Below, in pieces: positions 56,406 through 64,000 of a stretch of 64,000 nt of DNA. Numbering within the stretch: the first letter of the stretch is position 1; each line of letters begins with the position of its first letter. The translations under genes and the position numbers were made by a program. The DNA comes from Myxococcales bacterium (GTDB lineage Bacteria; Myxococcota_A; Polyangia; Polyangiales; JADJMO01). The DNA lies in assembly GCA_016709545.1 (NCBI GenBank), contig JADJMO010000002.1, positions 310,001 to 374,000 of the forward strand. The letters are read 5' to 3'. Under the pieces are notes generated by a model. That model did no database searches. It worked only from the letters and a program-made list of their open reading frames with translations, and had not been told where the DNA came from.

Positions 56406-58642
56406 CAGCCCGGTCCGATCTTCAGTGAGGCGCCCATCTTGACGATGGTCGCGGCCTTGATTGCCAGCTTCGAGCCCTTGAGGACGATCGGGCCGCCGCC
56501 GAGCTTGACCTCGCTGCCGCCGCCCTTGAACGTGCCCGTCGCGCCGAGCAGCGTGATCATGGGCGCCTTGACGGTGTAGTCACCGGCGACCTTCTGGTAG
56601 TGCACGCCACCCACGAGGTAGGTGGTCATCAGCGCCTGGTACTGCAGCTTTCCGCCGATGATGTGGACCGAGGCCGCGGCGTTGGTCTGGGTCTTGGATG
56701 CCCCCACGGACTCGGCCGCCGTGCCCTTGACGAGCTGGAGGCTCACCGCGCCGATGGTCTCGGTGAACGAGCCGCCGATGTTGTCGCTGATCGCGGAGGC
56801 GCTGGCGTTGAGGTGCACCGCGCTGACCGTGCGCGTGATGCCCGACTTGGCCTCCACGGTGATGCTGTTGTTGATGCAGGTGTAGTTGGCGCCGACGGTG
56901 TAGCTGCGCGCTCCACCGATGTTCTCGATCAGGTTCGACGTGGAGCTGTCGCTCTCGTTGCCGCCCACGGAGATGCTCTGGGCGCCGGAGATCTTCTGCG
57001 AGGCGACGGCCCCCACGTTGAGGGTCTGGTTGCCACCCACCTTGATGGTCTGGTTCGACCCGACGCTGCGCGACATGTTGACGCCGACGGTGTGCGCCTC
57101 GTCGACGCCCACCTTCTCGCTCTTGTCGTGGCCGATCGCGATGTTGAGGTCCTTCTCGGCGTGGATGCCGAAGCCCATGCTGCCGGCGCTGTCCGAGAGC
57201 TTGATCTCGTTGTGACCCGCGCCGCCCGGGCTCGACATGCTCTTCATGGTGCCCGTCGCGGACGCACCGGGCAGGGCATAGGGGACGGGCTGCTCGCCGT
57301 TGTAGACGCGCCCGAGCGCGAAGGGCCGATCCGGGTCGCCGTCGTAGAACGCGACCGCGACCTCCCAGTCGACGCGCGGGAGGATCATCGAACCGGAGAG
57401 CTGCTGCTGGGTGACGCGGAGCCAGCAGGTGGCCTTGTCGTCGTGCTGGCCCACGCGGTCCCAGTGGAACCGCACCTTGATGCGACCGTACTTGTCGGTG
57501 TGGATCGACTCGGGGTCGTGGACCGGGCCCTGCACGACCGCCGTCTGGACGCCGTGGATGCGGGGGCGCGGCGTCTTGCGCGGCGGCGCCCACGGGGCGT
57601 TGGCGGGGATGGCGTCGAACTGGTTGTGACAGATGAAGTTCTTGGTGCCGGCGTCGGGGTACTGCTCGCCGCGGCTCGACAGGCGGGTCACGACGAACTC
57701 GCCGTTGCAGTAGTCCTCCTGCGCGCCGTGCACCTCGAACGGGATGCCCGGCCGGAGACCGACGGCCTCGCTCGCGCCGCGGATCACGTCGGCGTCGCGG
57801 CGGCGCGATCGCAGCCGCGCGTCGGCCTTGCGCTTGCCGTCGGCGCCCTTCACGAAGCCGCCGGGCCACTCGTAGACCTCCATCGGCCAGTTGTCCTTGG
57901 CCTCGGCCTCGCCGGTGGGATCCTGCTGCGGCTTCTCGAAGTCGTAGTCGCGCACGACGACGTGCGTGGAACGCAGCGTGCGCCGTCGACTCAAGGCCTT
58001 CAGAGGCTGCGCCGCGACGTCGAGGATGCCAGGGGCGAGGGTGAAGGTGACGACCTCGGCGCCCTCGGCCTGGTTGAAGACGCTGGTGTCGTCCGTGACG
58101 ACCATCTTGTGGCCGTCGGGCGAGTGCTTGAAGAAGTAGAAGATGCCCTCGTCCTCGAACAGGCGGCTCACGAAGGCGAGCTCGGTCTCGCGATACTGCA
58201 CGGTGTAGTCGCGCGGCGCGTACTCGGCGAAGGTCTGCCACTCGACGTGGTCGGCGAACCCGGCCTCCTCGAAGATCGTGCGCGCGATCGCGATGATGGG
58301 CTTGTCCTGGAAGATGCGGCTGTTGACGCGGTGACGGAGCGCCTGGAGCGCGGGCTCGAGGCGCACGCGGAACCGGAGGCGGTCTTCTTCGTCGGCGTCG
58401 AGCAGCTCGACCTCGGTGACCACGCCGTGGAAATAGCGGCTCTCGGCGCGTTCGTTGACGATCTCGAGGAGCAACGGCTTCTTCAGGCAGGAGCCGAGGT
58501 CGAAGGCGAGGTCGTGGGTCCACACCTCGACGTCCGCGCGGAAGAGCTCGGAGAGCGCTTCCTCGGCCTGGTAGGCGACGGGGTGGGCGTCGGCGGGCAG
58601 CGTTTCGCCGCTGAGACGTAGAAGGGCGTCGATCGCGGTCAA
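56405..58642 (-). CDS. vgrG: VgrG spike protein (TssI)
   Basis: 745 residues from TTG 58642 (no in-frame ATG or GTG nearby). N-terminal gp27-like half (FVSRLFEDEGIFYFFKHSPD), OB fold (DKYGRIKVRFHWDRVGQHDD) and beta-helix repeats (VGVNMSRSVGSNQTIKVGGN), ending with a Gly/Lys-rich strand region (LKIGPG). It is clearly diverged from the neighbouring VgrG of equal length, so the pair is not a recent duplicate. No effector domain fused. Confidence 0.93.
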   Translation of the reverse strand: MTAIDALLRLSGETLPADAHPVAYQAEEALSELFRADVEVWTHDLAFDLGSCLKKPLLLEIVNERAESRYFHGVVTEVELLDADEEDRLRFRVRLEPALQALRHRVNSRIFQDKPIIAIARTIFEEAGFADHVEWQTFAEYAPRDYTVQYRETELAFVSRLFEDEGIFYFFKHSPDGHKMVVTDDTSVFNQAEGAEVVTFTLAPGILDVAAQPLKALSRRRTLRSTHVVVRDYDFEKPQQDPTGEAEAKDNWPMEVYEWPGGFVKGADGKRKADARLRSRRRDADVIRGASEAVGLRPGIPFEVHGAQEDYCNGEFVVTRLSSRGEQYPDAGTKNFICHNQFDAIPANAPWAPPRKTPRPRIHGVQTAVVQGPVHDPESIHTDKYGRIKVRFHWDRVGQHDDKATCWLRVTQQQLSGSMILPRVDWEVAVAFYDGDPDRPFALGRVYNGEQPVPYALPGASATGTMKSMSSPGGAGHNEIKLSDSAGSMGFGIHAEKDLNIAIGHDKSEKVGVDEAHTVGVNMSRSVGSNQTIKVGGNQTLNVGAVASQKISGAQSISVGGNESDSSTSNLIENIGGARSYTVGANYTCINNSITVEAKSGITRTVSAVHLNASASAISDNIGGSFTETIGAVSLQLVKGTAAESVGASKTQTNAAASVHIIGGKLQYQALMTTYLVGGVHYQKVAGDYTVKAPMITLLGATGTFKGGGSEVKLGGGPIVLKGSKLAIKAATIVKMGASLKIGPG

Positions 58643-58726
58643 AATGGGGCCTCGCTGCCAGGGTATCCGACGATCGCCAGGGTGGGAACTCGGGTCTCTC
58701 CGTCTGTCGGCGCCACCTCGTCGCTG

Positions 58727-59683
58727 TTACCCGTACACGAGGCGCTGGATGTCGGAGAGGACCGCCGCGCGGGCCTCGGCAGGTCCGGCGAGCCGGGCCA
58801 GAGTGGCCACCGCGTTGCCGATCGCGCCGCGATCCGCGCCCAGGAGCGCGCCGATGGCACCCGCGAGGCGCTCGAGGGTGTGGCTCGGACCGAGGACGGT
58901 CACCCGCGCGCAGGCTGCCACCCCCGCCTCGCGCACCGTGGCTCGGTCGCTGTAGAGGCCGGCGAGGCGGCAGAGGCCCCCGAGCAGCGCCGCGTCGGTG
59001 GGATAGGGGGTGGCGTAGAGGTCGCGTGCCCCCGCGAAGACGACGAGGACGGCCGCGTCGAGGAGCGCGTCGAGGAAGCGGGGATCGCGCGCGCGGACCG
59101 AGCGAGCCGGGGTGTTCTCGGGCCAGGCCTCGAGCAACGCCAGCCGGAACCGGAGCCCGCGCGCGCGCCCGAGCAGCACCGCGGCGGGCTCGATGCGACC
59201 GTCGGCAGGCATCGCCAGCGCCACCTCGGGGATGGTCTCGAGCGAGGTGAGCTGACCGAGGAACAGCTCACGACTCTCGGCGACGCGCGTGCGCTCGCCC
59301 GAGTCGGGCTCGCTGTAGAAGTCGCGCACGGAGGTGACGTCGTCCGACGAGACCGGCGCGGGCTCGAGCCGCACGAGCGCTGGCTCCTCGAGGTGGGGAG
59401 CGGGGGCGTGGGCCATGGACGAGTAGGCGGCAGGCAGGGTCGGGTTCACGTCGCTCCTCGGGACGAAGTCCTCGGCGGTGGGCGCGTGACGACGCACGCG
59501 CGTGTCGGCGTGCTCGACCTCGATCGCGGGCAGAGCGAGCGCGAAGGCGACGGCGCCTTCGAGGTCGAGATCGACGGGAGCGCGCGTGATCGCGACCGCG
59601 ACCTGGGTGCGTCGGAGCTCGAGGGCGGCGCCGAGCAGGACCGGCGCGTCGTCGACGAAGCGGGACCTCTGGTCGTCGCTCAT
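58727..59683 (-). CDS. Unknown protein in vgrG operon
   Basis: 318 residues, no signal or membrane segment. The N-terminal half is variable and rich in charged residues (DDVTSVRDFYSEPDSGERTR). The C-terminal half is Ala/Leu-rich and helical (LLGGLCRLAGLYSDRATVRE), ending AVLSDIQRLVYG. The start overlaps the upstream stop (ATGA) and the stop is 85 bases from the vgrG start. I do not recognise the family; location suggests a VgrG chaperone or effector. Confidence 0.65.
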   Translation of the reverse strand: MSDDQRSRFVDDAPVLLGAALELRRTQVAVAITRAPVDLDLEGAVAFALALPAIEVEHADTRVRRHAPTAEDFVPRSDVNPTLPAAYSSMAHAPAPHLEEPALVRLEPAPVSSDDVTSVRDFYSEPDSGERTRVAESRELFLGQLTSLETIPEVALAMPADGRIEPAAVLLGRARGLRFRLALLEAWPENTPARSVRARDPRFLDALLDAAVLVVFAGARDLYATPYPTDAALLGGLCRLAGLYSDRATVREAGVAACARVTVLGPSHTLERLAGAIGALLGADRGAIGNAVATLARLAGPAEARAAVLSDIQRLVYG

Positions 59684-60318
59684 GTCCGCACCGAGCCCGC
59701 GGAGCCGGTGCCCGCCGACGCGCCGAGCAGCCAGTCGCGGTAGTGGCGGAAGCGCGCGAGGTACTCCTCGAAGCGCGGCGGCTCGCCGGCGAAGACGAGC
59801 TGCCAGGCGGCGTGTTCGCGACCGAGGGCGTCCTCGTCGAAGCCGTAGCGCGCGAGGATCTCGGGCTGGCGTTCGGGCGCGACGGCGAGCTCGGCGGCGA
59901 GGCCCGCGTACTGGGCGAGCGCGAGGCGAGGACCACCGGCGGCGGAGGCTCCCGTGCCGAGGCCCGCGGCGAGCGGCGTCTCGAGGACCCGCGGCGGGAC
60001 GCTCGCCCGCGCGTCGAGCGACACCTGCTCGGCGCGCACGTCGATGGGGCGCTCCGCCGCCGCGGGCCGCGCCTTCTGGAAACGGAGCCGCGCCGCGAGG
60101 TAGAGCTGCCCGTGCCGCTGCGCGAGGCCGAAGCGACGGTGGCCGGCCTCGTCGCCGAACCGACCGAGCCAGTGCTCCTGGACGGCGAGCCACGCCGACA
60201 CGGTGAGCCCCGCGCGCGCGAGCGTGCCGCTCCGATCGCCCGAGACGTCGATCTCGGCCGAGAGCTCCGCGAAGCGCTCGAGGTCGAGCTGGTGCGGTGC
60301 GAGCACGACGTCGTGCAT
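59680..60318 (-). CDS. Unknown protein, first gene of vgrG operon
   Basis: 212 residues, no signal peptide. N-terminal half beta/alpha (VSAWLAVQEHWLGRFGDEAG). The C-terminal module ALAQYAGLAAELAVAPERQP continues EILARYGFDEDALGREHAAW, a short helical motif I have seen in T6SS-linked proteins of myxobacteria but cannot name. Overlaps the next gene by four bases (ATGA). Its upstream flank holds the 54-bp direct repeats. Confidence 0.65.
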   Translation of the reverse strand: MHDVVLAPHQLDLERFAELSAEIDVSGDRSGTLARAGLTVSAWLAVQEHWLGRFGDEAGHRRFGLAQRHGQLYLAARLRFQKARPAAAERPIDVRAEQVSLDARASVPPRVLETPLAAGLGTGASAAGGPRLALAQYAGLAAELAVAPERQPEILARYGFDEDALGREHAAWQLVFAGEPPRFEEYLARFRHYRDWLLGASAGTGSAGSVRT

Positions 60319-60390
60319 GAACCGAACATCGTGCCGTTACACCGCGCGCGCCGCAAGGGTCGGTCGTAGCGGAGGATGGCCAACCCCTCC

Positions 60391-60503
60391 CGCGGCCCGT
60401 CACGGCGCCGATGCGAGCGAAGCGAGCGGGGGGTTCGCCGTGTCCGCGGCGCGGCCCGTCACGGCGCCGATGCGAGCGAAGCGAGCGGGGGGTTCGCCGT
60501 GTC
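60391..60503. repeat. Two exact 54-bp direct repeats
   Basis: Copies at 60391-60444 and 60450-60503, each running from CGCGGCCCGTCACGGCGCCG to GGGGGGTTCGCCGTGTC, separated by five bases. Part of a 281-bp gene-free stretch upstream of the vgrG operon and downstream of the coiled-coil gene. Confidence 0.85.
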
Positions 60504-60508
60504 AGCGA

Positions 60509-60555
60509 CGCGGGGTTCGCGGTCCGCAGCGAAGCGGAGGATGGCGAACCCCGCG
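60509..60555. repeat. 12-bp inverted repeat, possible terminator
   Basis: CGCGGGGTTCGC (60509-60520) and GCGAACCCCGCG (60544-60555) are perfect reverse complements with a 23-base loop, located 45 bases beyond the stop of the coiled-coil protein gene. Confidence 0.5.
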
Positions 60556-60599
60556 GCGCGGCAGGGCGATCCGTGGGGGGCGAAGGCCCCCCACCAGCA

Positions 60600-63500
60600 T
60601 CAGAGCTTCAGCTTGGCGGCGGGGGGGGCGCCGTGGAACGCGCTCCACTCGACGCGCTCCTTGCGGACCGTGCCGAGCGGCGCGACGACGAGGAGCTCGA
60701 CCGGGGCGCCGCACGGGAGATCGCGCAGGGTCTTCGGGTCGACGGTGAGCCACAGGTCGGCGCCCGCGGGCGTCGCGCTGACCGTGAGGAGGCCGCGCGC
60801 GCCGTCGGTGGGCGGCGGCGAGTGGCGGTCGGTCCGCGGGAACTTCTCGAAGCCTGTCGTCCCGGTGCTGGCGACGGCGTTGCCCTCCATGACCGCCTCC
60901 AGCGACAGGTGCGGCGACGGACCGTCCACCGCCCACTCGGCGTCGGCGTTCACCGAGAGCCGCTTCGGCACGTAGCCCTCGTGGGTGACCACGAGCTCGA
61001 GCGGCACGCGCATGGGGACGACGAACGACACCGGCGCCTGGCCCACGCGGCGCAGCACCTCCGAGCCCTTCACCACGTTCTCGAGCTCGAGCGACGCCTG
61101 ACAGCTCGACGGCGGGTTCATGGCGACGGCGCTGCCCGCGGGAGAGCCAGCCGCCTTGGGGGGTGGAGGCAGCGGCGCCTCGGGGGCGAGGAACAAGGGC
61201 GAGACCGCGCGGACCATCGCGAAGATCGCGAGGCCGCCGAGCAGGCCGAGCGCGCCGTAGCCGCCGAGCGAGGCGAGCTTCGCGCGGTTGCCGGTGAGCA
61301 CCCGGCGCACGCGATCGGGGAGCGGCGTCGGCGGCACGCTGGCCTCCGGCGGCTCCGGGGTCTCGGTCTTCGCCTCCTGCGGGGCCTCCTTCGGCGACGC
61401 CGGCGCCGCCTCGATCGCGGGTTCGACTGGCTCGCTGGCCGCGAGCGAGCGGCGGCGCAGCTCGCGCGAGCTCTGCGACGCCTTCGACTCGACGTCGATG
61501 CGCAGCTGGCGCTCGGCGTCGCGGTCGGCGAGCGAGCGGAACAGCGACTGTTCGAGCTGGTCGCGCTCCTTGCGCAAGGAAGCGAGCAGGGCGTCGTGCT
61601 CGGCGCGCATCGCGGTGAGCGCGGAGGTGTGGTTGTAGCGCTCCTCGGCGCGGGTGCGCTCGGACTCCTCTTCGAGGGTCACGCGGAGCTTCTGAAGCGC
61701 GGCCCCGAGCTCGCGGGTGTGGCGCGTCTCGGCCTCGGCGTTCCAGCCGTCGCGGGCGCGGAGCAGCTCGCTGCGCGCGGTGAGCTCGGCCCGATCGAGG
61801 CGCCCGCGCAGCTCGGCGAGGGTCTTCTCGAGCGCGGCCTTCTGCTGGTTCGCGAGCTGCGCGGCCTCGGCGAGGGCCGCTCCGTGCTCCTTGCGCTGCT
61901 GGTCGAGGGCGCGCTGGTGGGCCGCCTCGAGGGTCGCGACGTTCTCGGCGGAGCCGGCCTCCGCGGAGCCGATCACGCGCGCGAGCTCCGCCTTGTGGCG
62001 CGCCGCCGTCTCGTTCTCCCGTCGCTGCGCCTCCTTGCGCTCGGCCTCGAGCGCGCGCTCGGCCCGCGCGACCTCCTGCTCGAGCAGCCGCGCCGTCTCG
62101 GCCTCGAGCTCGGTCACGCGCGCGGCGGCGGCCTGCTCAGTGCGCTGCAGGCGCTGGGTCGCCTCGGCCTCCTGCGCTTCGAGGCGCGCCTCGATGGTGC
62201 GCAGCCGGGCCGCGCGCGTCTCGAGGTCGGCGGTGGCGGTCTCGACCTTGCGGCGCTCGTCCATCGCCGAGCGCTCGAGCTCGTGGAGCTTGCGGGTCTG
62301 CTCGGCGAGGGCGTCCTCGCGCGCGGCGATCGTGGCGCGGTGCTGCGCCTCGCTCGCGGCGAGCGACTGCAGTTCTTCCCTGGCGCGCGCGAGGGCCGCG
62401 AGGGCGGCGTCCTTCTCGCGAGCCAGCGTGGCGATGAGTTCGGCCTTCTCCCGCTCCAGCGCGGCGAGGGCCCCGGCCTTGTCCCGGGTCGCGGCGGCGA
62501 GGGCCTGCTCGTGCTCCTCGAGCGGCAGCGTGCGGGTGGCGCCCGCGCGCTCGGCCTGCCGCGTGACCTCGCGCTCGAGGCGCGCCGCCTTGTCCCGCAG
62601 CTCGCGCGCCTGCTCGGTCTGCGCGGCCAGGTTCGCGCGCAGCGCCTCGACCTCGGCCAGGCTCGCCTGCGCGCGCATCGAAGCGCTCTCGCGCTCGGCC
62701 TTCGCCTCCGCGGAGCGAGCCTCGGCGTCCGCCGACCGCGCGGCGGCCTCGGCGAGCGACCGCTCGACGGCGGCGAGGCGGGCCTCGGCCTCCCGGCGTC
62801 TCCGGGCCTCGTCCTCGAGGGCACGGGCCTGCGCCTCGTTGGTGGCGCGGCGGCCCTGCTCGGACTCGAGCTGCGCCGCCCGCTGCGCTTCGCGCGCCTC
62901 GATCTCGCGGAGGAGGCGCTCCTCGACGTCCTGGCCGCGCGCCGCAGCGCCTCGGCCTCGGCACGGCTCGCGTCAATCTCGGCGCTCGCGAGGCCCATGC
63001 GTCCTTGCGCCTCGCGGAGCGCGTCGCCGTACATGGTGAGGGAGCTCGCGAGCCGCGTGCGCTCGAGCTCGGAGGCGGCGAGCTGGGCCCGCATGCGCTC
63101 CACGGTCGGGTCGGGCAGCGCCCCGGGGGCCGAGAGCGGCGGCGCCATCGCGAGCAGCGTCGAGGTCGGCAGCGCCCGCGAGATCGGGGGCAACGCGGGC
63201 TCGGGGACCGGGGACGCCCGGAAGCTCGTGGGGGCGGGGCCGGCGAAGACCCCGTCCTTCATGGTCACCCGGATCGTGGCGACGGCCGCCGCGATCGAGG
63301 CCCGTCGGGCGCCGCGGTCCAGGGTCCCACCCGCGAACTCCAGGTCCTTCGCGAGCAGCTCGAGCGTGGTGTCCTCGAAGCGGGCGGCGCACAATCGGAG
63401 GGCCGGCGTCGAATCCGGAGCACGCTGGAGGAGCTCGTCGAGTATCCTGCGGATCGACCGGGCCGAGCTGCGCTCGTCGCAGGCCTCGGGCTTGCCTGTG

Positions 63501-63676
63501 AGGACCACGCTGCCGTCGTCGGCGAGCGCGATGTCCCCCAGAGTGAGCCGGAGGCCCCCCGATTCTCGGGCTCTCTCGCAGATTTCGCGGGCAATGAAGG
63601 CCGCGTCCTCCCGCCCGAACGTTGCGGCGTCGCACGCCACGGCCGAAAACCAGTCCAGGAGGGAAACGGGATCCAT
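60600..63676 (-). CDS. Large coiled-coil membrane protein with PEGA-like end (one frameshift)
   Basis: About 1025 residues after correcting one missing base near 62937, which joins ASRAEAEALRRA to GQDVEERLLREIEAREAQRA. An N-terminal globular domain (WFSAVACDAATFGREDAAFI) is followed by a long coiled coil (about residues 200-700, very rich in E, A, R, K, L heptads). A single membrane helix near 815-835 (LGGYGALGLLGGLAIFAMVR) precedes a Pro-rich spacer and a PEGA-like beta domain (LLTVSATPAGADLWLTVDPK). Probably a cytoplasmic scaffold anchored through the membrane. The N-terminal style recurs in myxobacterial signalling proteins. Confidence 0.8.
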
Positions 63677-63757
63677 CGTCACCCGACGACCCTGCCACAG
63701 ACGAAAACGAAGAGGCCACTTTCGGGCAGGCACTCCGACCCCGTATCCTGCCGCGCG

Positions 63758-64000
63758 ATGAGCCAGCAGCTCGAACAGATGCTCGACTACCTCAAGACGA
63801 GCTTGATGGTGAAGCCCAACGACCCCTTCAAGCGCTTCCAGCTCGGGGTCACCTACGCCAAGCTCGGTCGAGCGACGGAGGCCATCACCGCCTTCCGCCG
63901 GGTCATCGACAACAAGCCCGACCACGTCGACGCCTTCTACGAGCTCGGCGTGAACCTCGGGCTGGTCGACAGCCCAGGCGAGGCCGCCGCGGCGTTCGAC
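63758..64000 (+). CDS. TPR protein (5' part, cut by window edge)
   Basis: The first 81 residues of a tetratricopeptide repeat protein from ATG 63758 (MSQQLEQMLDYLKTSLMVKP). Two TPR units are already visible (FKRFQLGVTYAKLGRATEAI, and HVDAFYELGVNLGLVDSPGE). Divergent from the coiled-coil gene with an 81-bp intergenic region. It is open at the right edge of the window. Confidence 0.8.
   Translation, partial: MSQQLEQMLDYLKTSLMVKPNDPFKRFQLGVTYAKLGRATEAITAFRRVIDNKPDHVDAFYELGVNLGLVDSPGEAAAAFD

Overview
The window is very GC-rich, densely packed bacterial DNA. It carries a type IV pilus retraction ATPase pair, a Ser/Thr kinase with a long Ala/Pro-rich tail, PEGA/TPR proteins, many short lipoproteins (one with DTGVPPT repeats) and a complete type VI secretion system (T6SS). 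This combination suggests a myxobacterium (Myxococcota, Polyangia-like). That placement rests on gene content and style only, not on a marker-gene tree. No rRNA, tRNA, CRISPR array or insertion sequence was seen.

Layout. 1-2843: two tandem PilT/PilU-type ATPases (minus strand). 2926-7942: lipid metabolism and tyrosine catabolism. A thiolase has a palindromic operator candidate; hppD and hmgA overlap by four bases and face a LysR-type regulator across an intergenic region with phased inverted repeats. 8024-15748: housekeeping and envelope genes (SUI1/YciH protein, lipoproteins, papain-like protease, CmoM-like methyltransferase, protein kinase, PEGA/TPR protein, TPR protein). 15749-16736: a gene-free repeat field with four ~180 bp tandem units. 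16737-17525: Cys-rich lipoprotein.

17708-60318 is the T6SS locus. Minus-strand operon, in transcription order: lytic transglycosylase, clpV, tssJ, tssK, tssL, tssM, tagF, tssA, tssB, tssC, then a hairpin terminator. It is followed by an FHA protein (plus), an Imm52-like/Uma2-like pair and hcp (minus), a PAP2-like protein and a TssB-TssC fusion-like protein (plus), a lipoprotein (minus), and tssE-tssF-tssG-unknown-GMC oxidoreductase (plus, overlapping starts and stops). Lipoproteins and a radical SAM gene lie between this and a minus-strand operon of two unknown proteins, three consecutive vgrG genes, a DUF6484 protein and a DUF2169 protein. Membrane complex (TssJLM), baseplate (TssEFGK, VgrG), sheath/tube (TssBC, Hcp), ClpV and the regulatory FHA/TagF proteins are all present. 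No PAAR protein or obvious toxin is visible. 60600-64000: a large coiled-coil/PEGA membrane protein and the start of a TPR gene.

Quality note. About a dozen otherwise well-conserved genes are interrupted by a single-base frameshift, several at C runs, and both sides of each break still read as family-typical protein. I infer sequencing or assembly indels for most of them and annotate those genes as single CDSs spanning both frames.
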